Made by a program: the position numbers and the translations under genes. This document shows positions 45,202-54,743 of a stretch of DNA of 64,000 bases, piece after piece (position 1 is the stretch's first letter; every line of letters begins with the position of its first letter). The stretch comes from Prolixibacteraceae bacterium (GTDB lineage: Bacteria > Bacteroidota > Bacteroidia > Bacteroidales > Prolixibacteraceae). The stretch covers positions 3,720,001 to 3,784,000 of the forward strand of contig CP082230.1 in the NCBI GenBank assembly GCA_019856515.1. The letters are read 5' to 3'. The notes below the pieces were generated by a model. It had not been told where the DNA came from. It did no database searches and saw nothing but the letters and a program-made list of their open reading frames with translations.

Positions 45202-46164
45202 ATGAAGTGGAATAAAACGTATCTAAGACGACGTTGGTTGTCTATATTTATTCATGCTAGGAAAATTACGATCCCAATGATGGGAGGCGTACCTCTCTAT
45301 GATTTTATTGTTTTCTTTTTAAGAGGAATCATTGGTGGTCGTCTGAGTGTGAGGGCATCTGCTATTGCTTTTAACCTTTTCGTTGCAATGTTTCCTACGA
45401 TTATCTTTCTTTTTACATTGCTACCTTACATTCCTATTGAGGGTTTTAGAGAACAGATGATGAGCTTTATGTATCAGGCCATGCCTCATAATGCGTATTA
45501 TGCCATTGAAGGGACTATTAATGATGTGTTGACACAACAGCATGGAGGTTTGTTGAGTTTTGGTTTTATCGCGGCATTGATTTTCTCCACAAGTGGTATT
45601 GATGCAATGATTAGTGCCTTTAATACGTCTCTTCATACTGTAGAGTCTCGCACATTGCTTAACCAACGACTCGTTGCACTCTTCTTGGTCGGGTTATTAA
45701 CACTGTTTGTAACTATTGCAATAGCCTGTATTGTAGTAGGTAAATATGTTTATTCATGGCTTATCACAAAGGGAATATTAGAAGATAATATATTCTCATT
45801 TCTATTGAATATGCTAAGGTGGATTGTTGGTTTTGGGTTCTTATACTGTGCCTATAGCTGCTTGTATATGTTTGCACCTGCTAAAAGAGCAAAGTGGTCT
45901 AGTGTGTCAATAGGAGGTGCTATAGCTGCTGTCTTGACCATTTTCATCTCTACAGGCTTTACCTATTATATTGATAATTTTGGGCGATATAATAAGCTAT
46001 ATGGATCCATTGGTGCCATGTTGGTTGTTTTGATGTGGTTGTATCTAAACTCTTACTCATTGATTATTGGTTTTGAATTTAATACGAGCCTCAAAGAAGC
46101 TGGTTCGCGACTTAACCGTCAATCTAAGAGAAAAAAGATATCTTTACTCTCGATTTTTGAATAG
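45202..46164 (+). CDS. YihY/virulence factor BrkB family membrane protein
   Basis: The 320-residue protein is an integral membrane protein of the YihY/BrkB family, once called RNase BN in error. It has six predicted spans, including ASAIAFNLFVAMFPTIIFLFTLLPYIP, VALFLVGLLTLFVTIAIACIVVG, GFGFLYCAYSCLYMFAP and YGSIGAMLVVLMWLYLNSYSLIIGFEFN. The last one, with YGSIG and LNSY, is the most conserved part of the family. The molecular function is not settled (transport has been proposed). It lies 28 bases before ruvC on the same strand, so they may be co-transcribed. Confidence 0.9.
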   Translation: MKWNKTYLRRRWLSIFIHARKITIPMMGGVPLYDFIVFFLRGIIGGRLSVRASAIAFNLFVAMFPTIIFLFTLLPYIPIEGFREQMMSFMYQAMPHNAYYAIEGTINDVLTQQHGGLLSFGFIAALIFSTSGIDAMISAFNTSLHTVESRTLLNQRLVALFLVGLLTLFVTIAIACIVVGKYVYSWLITKGILEDNIFSFLLNMLRWIVGFGFLYCAYSCLYMFAPAKRAKWSSVSIGGAIAAVLTIFISTGFTYYIDNFGRYNKLYGSIGAMLVVLMWLYLNSYSLIIGFEFNTSLKEAGSRLNRQSKRKKISLLSIFE

Positions 46165-46192
46165 ACCATTTTAAAGAAAAAAGGAGATCTTA

Positions 46193-46759
46193 TTGTTGAA
46201 AACAGAACAGCCGAAGAAGGTGATTTTAGGTATTGACCCAGGAACCAATGTGATGGGGTATGGGGTGATAGAGGTATCTAATAAAAAGTTAAAGCTAATC
46301 TCGATGGGAGTAGTGAAGACCTCAGATTTTCAGACTCATTACGATAAAATTCACCATATTTTTCAACGTACATTGTCTTTAGTTAAGCAGTATGATCCTG
46401 ATGAAGTCGCCCTTGAGGCTCCTTTCTTTGGTAAGAATGTACAGTCGATGTTGAAACTGGGGCGTGCGCAAGGGGTTGCTATGGTGGCGGCTCTATCTAT
46501 GGATAAAAAGGTGTTTGAATATGCTCCGTTGAAAATAAAACAGTCGATTACAGGAAGTGGTGGTGCAAGCAAAGAGCAGGTCGCTTACTTTCTAAAGAGT
46601 ATGTTCAAAATAGAGATATTACCCAAAGAGCTAGATGCTACTGATGGTTTGGCTGCTGCTGTATGTCATCATCTTCAACAGAAGAACCCACTACAAAAAT
46701 CAGGAGCATCCTCTTGGTCTGAGTTTGTAAAGAAGAATCCCAATAAAGTGGTTAAATAG
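46193..46759 (+). CDS. ruvC: Crossover junction endodeoxyribonuclease RuvC
   Basis: RuvC cuts Holliday junctions with RuvAB in recombinational repair. The 188-residue protein has ILGIDPGTNVMGYGV with catalytic Asp15, EVALEAPFFGKNVQS with the second acidic residue, and the C-terminal pair in ELDATDGLAAAVCHH. The start is TTG at 46193; AAGGAG at 46181-46186 lies six bases before it, supporting this choice. No ruvA or ruvB lies nearby, as is common in Bacteroidota. Confidence 0.95.
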   Translation: MLKTEQPKKVILGIDPGTNVMGYGVIEVSNKKLKLISMGVVKTSDFQTHYDKIHHIFQRTLSLVKQYDPDEVALEAPFFGKNVQSMLKLGRAQGVAMVAALSMDKKVFEYAPLKIKQSITGSGGASKEQVAYFLKSMFKIEILPKELDATDGLAAAVCHHLQQKNPLQKSGASSWSEFVKKNPNKVVK

Positions 46760-47216
46760 CATTGATTGCATTTTAATGCTCGTGCTTTGTTTCGTAACGA
46801 GATGCAAAATGTCTTTGGGCAATTTAATAACTCACATCAAAGTACAATCGGTATAACATGCTTCTATTCCCTGACTTTCCCCTGAGATGGTTCGAAAATC
46901 ATTCAAAGTTCATTCGAAGTTCATTCATCGATTTTCTATTTTGGGTGAGGAAACTTCGAATGTACATCGTTTGATATTTCAAAGAAGACAGGGGATGGTA
47001 AGGTGCTATTTAGGAGAAGGTGGCTTAGAAGAGTTTTTCTCTTTGATGTTTTTAGGTGATGATTAGGATCTGTTTTTCATACATGAGAAGCTGATATTTT
47101 GACATAAAAATACCAGCTTTTTTGATGATCGCACCGACTCGTCTACTATGGTCCAAATACTATAGAATCCGTGCGATCTAAAAAGCTGGTTATTGGTTTA
47201 TTTCCGAAGAATCTTA
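46760..47216. other. 457-bp spacer between convergent ruvC and deoD
   Basis: The segment 46865-47000 resembles the inverted repeat at 5756-5931 (CCCTGACTT, TTCGAAGTTCATTCATCGA, GGTGAG), in a more degraded state. The deoD terminator lies at 47112-47190. No gene was found. Confidence 0.55.
47112..47190 (-). terminator. Long hairpin terminator of deoD
   Basis: On the minus strand ACCAGCTTTTTAGATCGCAC pairs with GTGCGATC and AAAAAAGCTGGT across a 36-base loop and a 3-base bulge, followed by TATTTTT. Stem length and loop are larger than in ordinary terminators. Confidence 0.65.
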
Positions 47217-47921
47217 TTATGCAAGTTCTAATGCCACTTCCATCATCTTAGTGAAAGTGTTCTGTCTTTCTTCTGCGGTGGTTGCCTCACCTGTAATAAT
47301 GTGGTCACTCACAGTTAGAATAGTCAACGCCTTTTTACGGTATTTTGCCGCAATCGTGTAAAGTGCTGTTGCTTCCATTTCAACTGCCATAATGCCAAAA
47401 TCTCTCCATGCTCTAGAAGTATCTCCTAAGTGCTCATCGTGATAGAATGTATCTGAACTTAGGATGTTTCCTACGTGAGTAGTAAACCCTTTCTCTACTG
47501 CTTTGCTGTATGCTTTGGTTAATAAACCAAAGTCGGCAATAGCTGCATAGTCTTTCCCTCCAAAGCGAATACGATTGACATTACTGTCTGTACATGCACC
47601 TTGTCCTAAGATAAGGTCTCTTACATGAACATCTTCCTGCATTGAACCACATGTTCCAATACGGATAAGGTTTTCGCAACCATATTCCGTAATAAGCTCC
47701 GTTGCTACAATAGAGATGGATGGTATTCCCATACCAGTACCTTGAACGCTGATTCTTTTCCCTTTGTATGTACCAGTATATCCCAACATACCACGTACCT
47801 TGTTATAACATACTACATCTTCAAGGAAGTTCTCTGCGATAAATTTCGCTCTTTGAGGATCTCCAGGAAGTAGGATAGTTTCAGCGATATCTCCTTTTTT
47901 TGCTTCGTTATGTACACTCAT
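47217..47921 (-). CDS. deoD: Purine-nucleoside phosphorylase, DeoD type
   Basis: DeoD cleaves purine nucleosides with phosphate to base and ribose-1-phosphate in salvage. The 234-residue hexameric-type enzyme shows [20 protein letters not shown] near the start, [44 protein letters not shown] and VSDHIITGE with the catalytic Asp. It is a single-gene unit: its own TAnnTTTG box lies about 65 bases upstream (47985-47992) and a long hairpin terminator follows. Confidence 0.95.
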   Translation of the reverse strand: MSVHNEAKKGDIAETILLPGDPQRAKFIAENFLEDVVCYNKVRGMLGYTGTYKGKRISVQGTGMGIPSISIVATELITEYGCENLIRIGTCGSMQEDVHVRDLILGQGACTDSNVNRIRFGGKDYAAIADFGLLTKAYSKAVEKGFTTHVGNILSSDTFYHDEHLGDTSRAWRDFGIMAVEMEATALYTIAAKYRKKALTILTVSDHIITGEATTAEERQNTFTKMMEVALELA

Positions 47922-47984
47922 AATTCAATTAATTTAAGTCAGGAAACTTTATGTATATCCCTATTTTTTTAGGGAGAGATTTTG

Positions 47985-47992
47985 CAAAGATA
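47985..47992 (-). promoter_or_regulatory. Probable -7 box for deoD
   Basis: The minus strand reads TATCTTTG, matching TAnnTTTG. A small hairpin (CCCTA / TAGGG) follows in the leader at about 47959-47974. No -33 TTTG was found. Confidence 0.45.
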
Positions 47993-48065
47993 ATCTGAAA
48001 AAAATGTTCTATGACTGTGTTCTATTATATTTTATTCCAAAAATATTTTTATAGAGATATTGTTA

Positions 48066-48509
48066 TTAACGCTTATTTCTAAAGAATTGTGTCATCAACT
48101 CTTTGCAATCGTCTTCTAAAATACCACCTATAATTTCGGTCTTTGGATGAAATGCTTTAGGGGCAATATTGCTATATCCTCTTTGGTTGTCTCCGGTTCC
48201 GTATACGACTTTGCTTATCTGAGACCAACCTAAAGCACCAGCACACATAATGCAAGGTTCAACGGTCACATAAAGGGTGCAATCCTTGAGGTATTTGCCG
48301 CCTAGAGTTTCTGCTGCTGCTGTGATGGCTTGCATCTCGGCATGAGCTGTCACATCGTTTAGTGTCTCTGTACGATTATGTCCACGTCCAATTACCCTTC
48401 CTTCAGATACTATGATGGCACCTATAGGAATTTCACCCTCTTGTAGTGCATTCTCTGCTTCTAAAAGGGCTTGTTTCATATAGTATGCATCGTCAAATGG
48501 TTGAATCAT
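48066..48509 (-). CDS. tadA: tRNA-specific adenosine deaminase-like (TadA)
   Basis: The protein is a zinc-dependent cytidine/adenosine deaminase-fold enzyme, probably converting A34 of tRNA-Arg to inosine. The zinc and proton-shuttle motifs are HAEMQAI and PCIMCAGAL, with NRTETLNDVTAHAE between as in TadA. I preferred the ATG at 48509 (MIQPFDDAYYMKQALLEA) over the in-frame TTG at 48518, which lies four bases from the aroA stop. It is the last gene of an aroB-aroA-tadA run. A related nucleoside deaminase (guanine deaminase) cannot be fully excluded. Confidence 0.87.
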   Translation of the reverse strand: MIQPFDDAYYMKQALLEAENALQEGEIPIGAIIVSEGRVIGRGHNRTETLNDVTAHAEMQAITAAAETLGGKYLKDCTLYVTVEPCIMCAGALGWSQISKVVYGTGDNQRGYSNIAPKAFHPKTEIIGGILEDDCKELMTQFFRNKR

Positions 48510-48519
48510 TATTACCAAT

Positions 48520-49761
48520 TTAAACGGTTACATTTTCAACAGTAAAACCAATGTTTTTCATGTCATCCCAGAATCGAGGAAATGATTTTGTTACTACCAT
48601 AGGCTCATTGATATAGATAGGGTGCTTAAACATTCCTACTGCAGCATATGCCATAGCCATACGATGGTCTTTGTATGTGTCAAAAGTACAAGGGTCTTGT
48701 TTTTTGTCTTCATCCCATGTGCCATCCCATGCCAATGCACCTTCTACAGGTTCTGTAAGTATCATTCCCATCTTTCCACATTCCACTTGTAGCGCATGAA
48801 TGCGATCTGTCTCTTTGATCTTCAAAGTCTCTAAACCCGTAAAATGGAATGGTATATTTAGAAGTCCACAGAGTACCGCCATCGTTTGTGCAACATCAGG
48901 GTTAAGAATAAAATCAAGAACAAGTTTATTCTCAGTAAACCCACCTTGTTTTTGAAGTTTTAATCCTTTCTCTGTTTCAGTGGTTGTCACGCCAAATTTC
49001 TCGAACCATTCAATGATGGCGCAGTCTCCTTGTAGGCTATTCTTAAATAGATAAGGAAGAGTAAGGTCCACATTTTCACATAGTGCAGCAATCTGATAGA
49101 TATAAGATGCACCTGTCCAGTCGCTCTCACATAGAAACTCTTCAGCTTGATATGTTTGAGGTGAGATTTTTACGGTGTTCCCTTCGAAAGTAGAGTCTAC
49201 TCCAAAGTGTTTCATCATATTTAGTGTTAGCTCTATGTAGGATCTCGAAATCACTCGGTTTGTTAGCGTGAGTTCAATCCCTTCACTTAGCGTCGGAGCT
49301 AACATTAGAATTGCAGATATATACTGACTACTAACACTTCCGTCCAATGAAAGTTCTCCTCCTTTAAGTTTCTTTCCATTGATTTGAAGAGGAGGATAGC
49401 CCTCTTTTTCCATATAGCTAATATCTGCACCCATGTCGCGCAGGGCATCTACCAATACACCAATAGGGCGTTGTTTCATTCGTTGGGAACCTGTCATAAT
49501 CCACTCCCCCTCTTTTTGTGAAAAGAAGGCGGTCAAGAATCTCATTGCGGTACCAGCATGTCCAATATCTACTGTGTTGTTTTCAAAAGTCAATGCTTTA
49601 AGCATCACTTTGGTGTCATCACTTTCAGAGATGTTCTCAATCTCGATAGGAGTGGAAGAGAGTGCATTGATGATTAGTGCTCTATTACATATACTTTTAG
49701 ATGCCGGAAGAGTAACCGTTCCTAAAAGGTTTTTATCTGTTTTATCTATCTTAAATTTCAT
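48520..49761 (-). CDS. aroA: 3-phosphoshikimate 1-carboxyvinyltransferase (EPSP synthase)
   Basis: AroA transfers enolpyruvate to shikimate-3-phosphate in the sixth step of the shikimate pathway. Motifs visible are LPASKSICNRALIINAL with the PEP-binding lysine, DIGHAGTAMRFLTAFFS, GSQRMKQRPIGVLVDAL, and IKETDRIHALQVE with the catalytic Asp/Glu region. The 413 residues are slightly below the E. coli length, as usual in Bacteroidota. One base separates the aroB stop from its ATG, so both are translated from one mRNA. Confidence 0.95.
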   Translation of the reverse strand: MKFKIDKTDKNLLGTVTLPASKSICNRALIINALSSTPIEIENISESDDTKVMLKALTFENNTVDIGHAGTAMRFLTAFFSQKEGEWIMTGSQRMKQRPIGVLVDALRDMGADISYMEKEGYPPLQINGKKLKGGELSLDGSVSSQYISAILMLAPTLSEGIELTLTNRVISRSYIELTLNMMKHFGVDSTFEGNTVKISPQTYQAEEFLCESDWTGASYIYQIAALCENVDLTLPYLFKNSLQGDCAIIEWFEKFGVTTTETEKGLKLQKQGGFTENKLVLDFILNPDVAQTMAVLCGLLNIPFHFTGLETLKIKETDRIHALQVECGKMGMILTEPVEGALAWDGTWDEDKKQDPCTFDTYKDHRMAMAYAAVGMFKHPIYINEPMVVTKSFPRFWDDMKNIGFTVENVTV

Positions 49762-49762
49762 C

Positions 49763-50875
49763 TTAGATGTTCGTTTTCTTGATTAAATATTCAATGGACT
49801 CAATCACTTCGTTGCTCTCTGCACCTTCATTAATACTAAAAGTACCAACATCTGAAAGAAGGGTAAAGTTGACTTTCTTACCTTCATTTTTCTTGTCTTT
49901 TGATACCCACTGAAGTAGCCTGTCGTGTTGAGAAGCATCGATTTTAATTGGTGGAACCCCAAAAATATGGATTAATTTATCCGAGTAGTTGTCAGCCACA
50001 TCGATTGAGAGTCCTTTTTTCACTGCAGATAGGTATAGTTCTGCTATCATACCCCAGGCAACAGCATAACCATGTTGAGGATGTACGTGGTGTTCAATAA
50101 ATAGACTCTCTAATGCATGCCCTACTGTGTGTCCAAAGTTAAGTGCTTTACGTATGCCTTTCTCATTTGGATCAATATATACAAAATGGTCTTTGATCTC
50201 TATGCTTCGTTGAATTAGTGCTGCGAGTTCCTGTGTGTCGATATTTAAGATATCCACATCCAACAACTTATTCAGGTGTTCTTTGTCGAAGATGAAACCA
50301 TGTTTAAGCATCTCTGCGTATCCTGATATAAGATGGCTATCGTCAAGTGTTTTCAGGAATATAGGATCGATAATTACTCTGTTTGGTTGACGGATGACTC
50401 CAATTTCATTTTTCAGACCATGGTAGTTGAATCCTGTTTTTCCACCAACAGATGCATCGACCTGAGATAACAGGGTTGTAGGGATATTTACGAAATCCAT
50501 TCCTCTTTTGAACGTAGATGCCGCAAAACCTCCGATGTCTGTAAGAAGTCCTCCACCTATCTGAATTACAAGAGATTTACGATCGGCTCCATGTTTTCCT
50601 AAGAAGTCCCACATCTCTACTACAGTATTCAGAGACTTATTATCCTCTCCGTGTTGCATTTCATAATAAGAGATAGCATACTGAGAGAAGAGGTCAGAAA
50701 ATATAGGTAAACAAAAGTTAGTAGTATTTATATCAGTAAATACAAAAATTGATCTATTTTCGTATTGTGAAAGGAGATCTTTTACTTCATCTACGACTTG
50801 ATTCGTGATGACAACGTCTGAATGTAACTTGGCCTCTTTTATCATATCTCTTTTGATAAATTTAATGTGTTCCAC
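49763..50875 (-). CDS. aroB: 3-dehydroquinate synthase
   Basis: AroB converts DAHP to 3-dehydroquinate with NAD and a divalent metal (shikimate step two). The 370-residue protein contains HGEDNKSLNTV, IQIGGGLLTDIGGFAASTFKRGMDF, NIPTTLLSQVDASVGGKTGFN and the metal residues in SGYAEMLKHGFI and FGHTVGHALES. It starts at the ATG at 50875 and heads the aroB-aroA-tadA run. The spacer upstream to the divergent gene at 51004 is 128 bases. Confidence 0.95.
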   Translation of the reverse strand: MEHIKFIKRDMIKEAKLHSDVVITNQVVDEVKDLLSQYENRSIFVFTDINTTNFCLPIFSDLFSQYAISYYEMQHGEDNKSLNTVVEMWDFLGKHGADRKSLVIQIGGGLLTDIGGFAASTFKRGMDFVNIPTTLLSQVDASVGGKTGFNYHGLKNEIGVIRQPNRVIIDPIFLKTLDDSHLISGYAEMLKHGFIFDKEHLNKLLDVDILNIDTQELAALIQRSIEIKDHFVYIDPNEKGIRKALNFGHTVGHALESLFIEHHVHPQHGYAVAWGMIAELYLSAVKKGLSIDVADNYSDKLIHIFGVPPIKIDASQHDRLLQWVSKDKKNEGKKVNFTLLSDVGTFSINEGAESNEVIESIEYLIKKTNI

Positions 50876-51003
50876 AAAATTAATACAAATCGTAACGATT
50901 TGACGGTATTATGTGTGATTTCAGCGTTAATTTATTCGAAAAAATCAGGTAATGATAACATAGGTTTGTGTATATTGAGAATCCATTAAATGAATATTAA
51001 GGA

Positions 51004-51441
51004 ATGAAAATATCAAATAAGATTGCACAAAAGTCACTATATGGGCTCTTTAGAGGAACTATGTTCGTTTATCTAATGGTGTCTCTTATGTTTCTTTTGT
51101 TTCATCAATATACCTATATGATTTGGGTCGCGGTACTGTTTGTGTCGGACATTTTTCTCTATTTCTATATGGAACCCGATCAGATAGATCTGTTTGTGCA
51201 TGAAGATAGTGTGGAGGTGGCTCAAAAAGAGTCTTTTAAGAAAGATGTGAGAGAGTATCGGTTAGATAATCACACTATAAAGAATATTCTCATCAAAAAT
51301 CATCTGTTCGGCATAAAGACGATGTTGTGGTTCCAGATAGAGGGGGATGATGCCCATTACTATATAAATCTCACTTTCTTTGATCCTGCTTGTCGGGATA
51401 AAATCATACAAACCTTTTTATTGCAACTTACAAAGAAGTAA
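51004..51441 (+). CDS. Hypothetical protein with two N-terminal membrane spans
   Basis: I do not recognise this 145-residue protein. It has two closely spaced hydrophobic segments (about 15-35 and 40-56: GTMFVYLMVSLMFLLF and YMIWVAVLFVSDIFLYFY) and then a soluble domain of about 85 residues rich in charged residues, with a WFQIEGDDAHYYINLTFFD strand pair that recalls PH-like small domains. AAGGA lies just before its start at 51001-51005, overlapping the ATG region, so the real binding site is uncertain. It is followed after two bases by the HAD phosphatase, so the two are probably translated together. Confidence 0.75.
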   Translation: MKISNKIAQKSLYGLFRGTMFVYLMVSLMFLLFHQYTYMIWVAVLFVSDIFLYFYMEPDQIDLFVHEDSVEVAQKESFKKDVREYRLDNHTIKNILIKNHLFGIKTMLWFQIEGDDAHYYINLTFFDPACRDKIIQTFLLQLTKK

Positions 51442-51443
51442 TC

Positions 51444-52163
51444 ATGTTCAAGAAATCCAGTAATACCAAAACGTTATTAATTGATTTAGATCATACTTTA
51501 TGGGATTTTGATGCAAACTCTAAGGTTGCTTTGAAAGAAGCGATGGATCATATGAATATCTTAGATTGGGTAGATAATTATGATCTATTTTTTGCAGAAT
51601 ATGAGAAGATTAATACAGAATATTGGGTACGTTATCGTAAAAAAGAGATTGATAAAGAGAAGTTAATCATTGGTCGCTTCGAAGATACTTTTGCAAAAGT
51701 GCTACCTAAAGCAAAAGGGCTGGGACTTCGACTTAACGAATGTTATTTAGAGTATATGCCATTGCAGTCGAAACTTATGCCCGGAGCATGGGAATTCCTT
51801 GAGTATGCCAGTGGTAAATATCGTATTGTGTTGATCACTAACGGATTTAGGGTGGTGCAACGTAAGAAGTTATATACAAGTAAAATCGATCAGTTTGTTG
51901 ATCATGTTGTTACTTCAGAAGAGGTTGGGTCACCGAAACCTTCTCCTAAAATATTCCAGCATGCACTCTCTTGTGCAAATACCCGTAAAGCAGATGCTAT
52001 TATGATTGGAGATTCATTAGAGGCTGATGTGAAAGGTGCACTAGCTATGGGGATTCCAACGATCTATTTTACTGACGATAAATTAAGTGGATCAGAAATA
52101 AAAGAGTCGAACAACTTGCTCTCTATCACCAATGATTGGTACTGGATAAAAGAGCAACTGTAG
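51444..52163 (+). CDS. HAD-superfamily hydrolase, YjjG-type
   Basis: The 239-residue cytoplasmic protein is a HAD phosphatase. Motif I is LIDLDHTLWDFDANS with nucleophile and acid Asp, motif II is VLITNGF, motif III the lysine in EVGSPKPSPKIFQ, and motif IV is GDSLEADVKGA. An alpha-helical cap (about 20-95) follows motif I, as in YjjG, which dephosphorylates non-canonical pyrimidine nucleotides. That activity is inferred by family only. It starts two bases after the membrane protein gene. Confidence 0.9.
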   Translation: MFKKSSNTKTLLIDLDHTLWDFDANSKVALKEAMDHMNILDWVDNYDLFFAEYEKINTEYWVRYRKKEIDKEKLIIGRFEDTFAKVLPKAKGLGLRLNECYLEYMPLQSKLMPGAWEFLEYASGKYRIVLITNGFRVVQRKKLYTSKIDQFVDHVVTSEEVGSPKPSPKIFQHALSCANTRKADAIMIGDSLEADVKGALAMGIPTIYFTDDKLSGSEIKESNNLLSITNDWYWIKEQL

Positions 52164-52186
52164 AATACGTTGATAATATACTTGTT

Positions 52187-52330
52187 TTATCTCGACACCT
52201 TTGCATTCTATTTTGTTTATCTGTCATTAAAAGATATCACTATAGGAAATGGCGATGCGTCTATTTTTTAACTTTGTTTAGATAAAATATATCCACAAGC
52301 CTTTATCTCTCATTTTTAATCGAATTGATG
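52187..52330. repeat. MITE-like palindromic element, diverged copy 4
   Basis: On the minus strand it reads AAGGCTTGTGGATATATTTT, then GTTAAAAAATAG, and later TTTTAATGACAGATAAACAAAATAGAA, matching copy 2 across nearly its whole length with many changes. It lies between the convergent HAD and MgtC genes. Confidence 0.6.
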
Positions 52331-53020
52331 TTAAACTTCGAATATACGAATATGCGTTATGGTTGGGTCTAGTTCTTTTAATGAGTTTTGCAGGTGGTAG
52401 AGATCTGCACGGCTATTAAAGTGAACCAATAGGTCATAGGTAATTGCGTATGGTTCATATCTAATGTCCATATTACTCGACCGAATCCTAATCTTTTTGC
52501 TCTTCAGATGGTTGATAATGGTCTTCTCTAGATCTTCTTTTTTATGAGACTCTACAATAACCTTTTTAAGAGGAGAGGGTGCAAATAGTTTTCTTTCTGC
52601 AATATTAAAAAGAATAAGAACGAACAAAATGATGGCTGTTGTAATCCATGCGATTTCGTACATCCCTGCACCAATAGCTAAACCAATAGCACCAGTACTC
52701 CATATGGTGGCAGCAGTCGTTAGTCCTCTAATGTTTGTACCCATCTTAATAATTGCACCTGCACCAACAAAACCGATACCCGTGACGACTTGAGCTGCAA
52801 TTCTTGTTGGGTCTAGGTCATATATCTTATGATACATTTGTGGAATATAAATAGATACAAGCATAATGAGAGTTGCTCCTACACATATTAAGGTATGTGT
52901 TCTTAGACCTGCAGGTTGCCTGTTTGCCTCTCTTTCTATTCCAATAGATAGTCCCATTAACATAGAGATAGTGACTCTGAGTGCCATATCTGTTAGTGTG
53001 ATCTCTTGTGCTGTTATCAT
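52331..53020 (-). CDS. MgtC/SapB family membrane protein
   Basis: The 229-residue protein has the MgtC-type N-terminal membrane domain of four to five spans, with the conserved GLSIGIEREANRQPAGLRTHTLICVGATLIML at the start and IAAQVVTGIGFVGAGAIIK in the middle. A cytoplasmic ACT-like C-terminal domain (about 150-229) with VIVESHKKEDLEKTI follows. MgtC proteins are tied to magnesium stress and ATP synthase control in enteric bacteria, but housekeeping MgtC/SapB members like this one have no known function. Confidence 0.9.
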   Translation of the reverse strand: MITAQEITLTDMALRVTISMLMGLSIGIEREANRQPAGLRTHTLICVGATLIMLVSIYIPQMYHKIYDLDPTRIAAQVVTGIGFVGAGAIIKMGTNIRGLTTAATIWSTGAIGLAIGAGMYEIAWITTAIILFVLILFNIAERKLFAPSPLKKVIVESHKKEDLEKTIINHLKSKKIRIRSSNMDIRYEPYAITYDLLVHFNSRADLYHLQNSLKELDPTITHIRIFEV

Positions 53021-53231
53021 ATTATGTACTTATGAGGGATATTATCCTTTGTTTATATTAAGATTTACAAATGAGAATGAAAAAAGTTTCTATTTATAAT
53101 CAGTTAATTAGCGTCCCAAATATACTATATTAACTTATTCTGGGACAATTACTGTATGATCTTCTATGATAAATGTTTAACTACTTTACTATTTTTACTG
53201 TAGTTAATAAATCTATAAAACGAACTTCTAT

Positions 53232-54683
53232 ATGAAACTAACAACATTTGTTTCTAAAACACTTTGTGCTGGAGCATTATTATCATGCTTTGCTGGCTTT
53301 GCACAGAAAAAACAACCCAATATTATCTTTGTCTTTCCTGATCAGATGAGAGGTCAAGCGATGGGGTTTGAAGATGAGGAGTTGGTGAAAACGCCAAATC
53401 TAGATACTTTTAAGCAGGAGTCAGTTAATTTTAGTCAGGCTATTGCTAACTATCCTGTATGTTCACCTACTAGGGCAATGATATTTTCAGGGATGCACCC
53501 TTTGAAGAATAAGGTTATTCTTAACTGTAATAATGAAACAGAGAAGTTTGGTAGCGAACTTCCTAAAGATGCTCTTTGTTGGTCTGATATATTATCGACA
53601 AGTGGTTATGATTTAGGTTATGTTGGAAAATGGCATCTCGATTCTCCACGTCCTCCTTATGTGAAATGTAAGAATAATGTAGGAAAAAAGAAGTGGAACG
53701 AATGGTGTGAGCCTGATCGCCGTCATGGATTTGACTATTGGCATGCATATGGAACTTATGATTATCATATGCATCCTATGTATTGGGATACGGATGCTCC
53801 AAGAGACGGATTTAAGATATATAACCAATGGGGACCGACACATGAAGCAACCAAGGCTATTGAGTATATCGAAAATAAGGATGGAAACTATCGTAACAAC
53901 GACAAACCATTTGCATTAGTTGTAAGTATCAATCCACCTCATAGTCCTTATGACCAGGTCCCTGAGAAATATAAGAATATCTACAAAGATATGGATGTGG
54001 AGAAACTTTGTGATCGTCCTAATATTCCAGCTAAAGGAACCAAGTGGGGAGATTACTATCGTAAGAATATCAAGAACTATTATGCATGTATTACTGGGGT
54101 AGATGAGCAATTTGGTCGTATTCTTGAGGCATTAAAAGAGAGTGGTATAGATGATAATACTATCATCGTATTTACATCAGATCATGGTAACTGTATTGGA
54201 ATTCATGATAGAGTGAGTAAGAATAACTGGTTCGAAGAGTCTATGAGAGTTCCTTTTATGGTGAAAGTTCCAGGTGTAACAAACGGAAAGAATGTTGATT
54301 ATCAATTGGGATCATTGGATATCTATCCAACACTTCTAGGTCTTCTAGGTATGTCTGAAAAGACTCCAAGTAACCTAAAAGGTATTGATTATACACCTGC
54401 GATTACAGGTAAAGGAAAGCAGAAGACTGTAGATCACCAGTGGTATGTTCGTATGAACTATGGTCCAAAGAGTGGTGGTGTTAGAGGTATTCGTGATGAT
54501 CGCTATACTTTTGTTATCGAGAATGAAAAAGATAAGGATCAGCAGGTATATCTTTATGACAGACAAGAGGACCCTTACCAGTTGATTAACATTGCAAGTA
54601 AGAATAAAAAGAAAGTACGTCGAATGACTTCATTATTGAAGAAAGATTTAAAGAAGTACGAAGATCCTTTTATTATTAGATAA
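53232..54683 (+). CDS. Arylsulfatase-like sulfatase (S1 family), exported
   Basis: The 483-residue protein removes sulfate esters from a substrate outside the cytoplasm. It has a signal peptide (to about residue 24, GFAQ) and the S1 core: IIFVFPDQMRG at the metal site, YPVCSPTRAMIFSG with Cys77 in the CxPxR motif that an anaerobic or aerobic maturase turns into formylglycine, GKWHLD, and FTSDHGNCIG with further metal ligands. The substrate is not readable, but the following SusCD units make a sulfated polysaccharide plausible. No maturase gene lies in the window. It ends with a good terminator. Confidence 0.93.
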   Translation: MKLTTFVSKTLCAGALLSCFAGFAQKKQPNIIFVFPDQMRGQAMGFEDEELVKTPNLDTFKQESVNFSQAIANYPVCSPTRAMIFSGMHPLKNKVILNCNNETEKFGSELPKDALCWSDILSTSGYDLGYVGKWHLDSPRPPYVKCKNNVGKKKWNEWCEPDRRHGFDYWHAYGTYDYHMHPMYWDTDAPRDGFKIYNQWGPTHEATKAIEYIENKDGNYRNNDKPFALVVSINPPHSPYDQVPEKYKNIYKDMDVEKLCDRPNIPAKGTKWGDYYRKNIKNYYACITGVDEQFGRILEALKESGIDDNTIIVFTSDHGNCIGIHDRVSKNNWFEESMRVPFMVKVPGVTNGKNVDYQLGSLDIYPTLLGLLGMSEKTPSNLKGIDYTPAITGKGKQKTVDHQWYVRMNYGPKSGGVRGIRDDRYTFVIENEKDKDQQVYLYDRQEDPYQLINIASKNKKKVRRMTSLLKKDLKKYEDPFIIR

Positions 54684-54709
54684 AACCCTTCATCTGATGA
54701 AGAGTTCGA

Positions 54710-54743
54710 GAGATACTTATTTACTTAAGTATCTCTTTTTTTT
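54710..54743 (+). terminator. Rho-independent terminator of the sulfatase gene
   Basis: GAGATACTT pairs perfectly with AAGTATCTC across an 8-base loop, followed by eight T residues. Confidence 0.88.
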
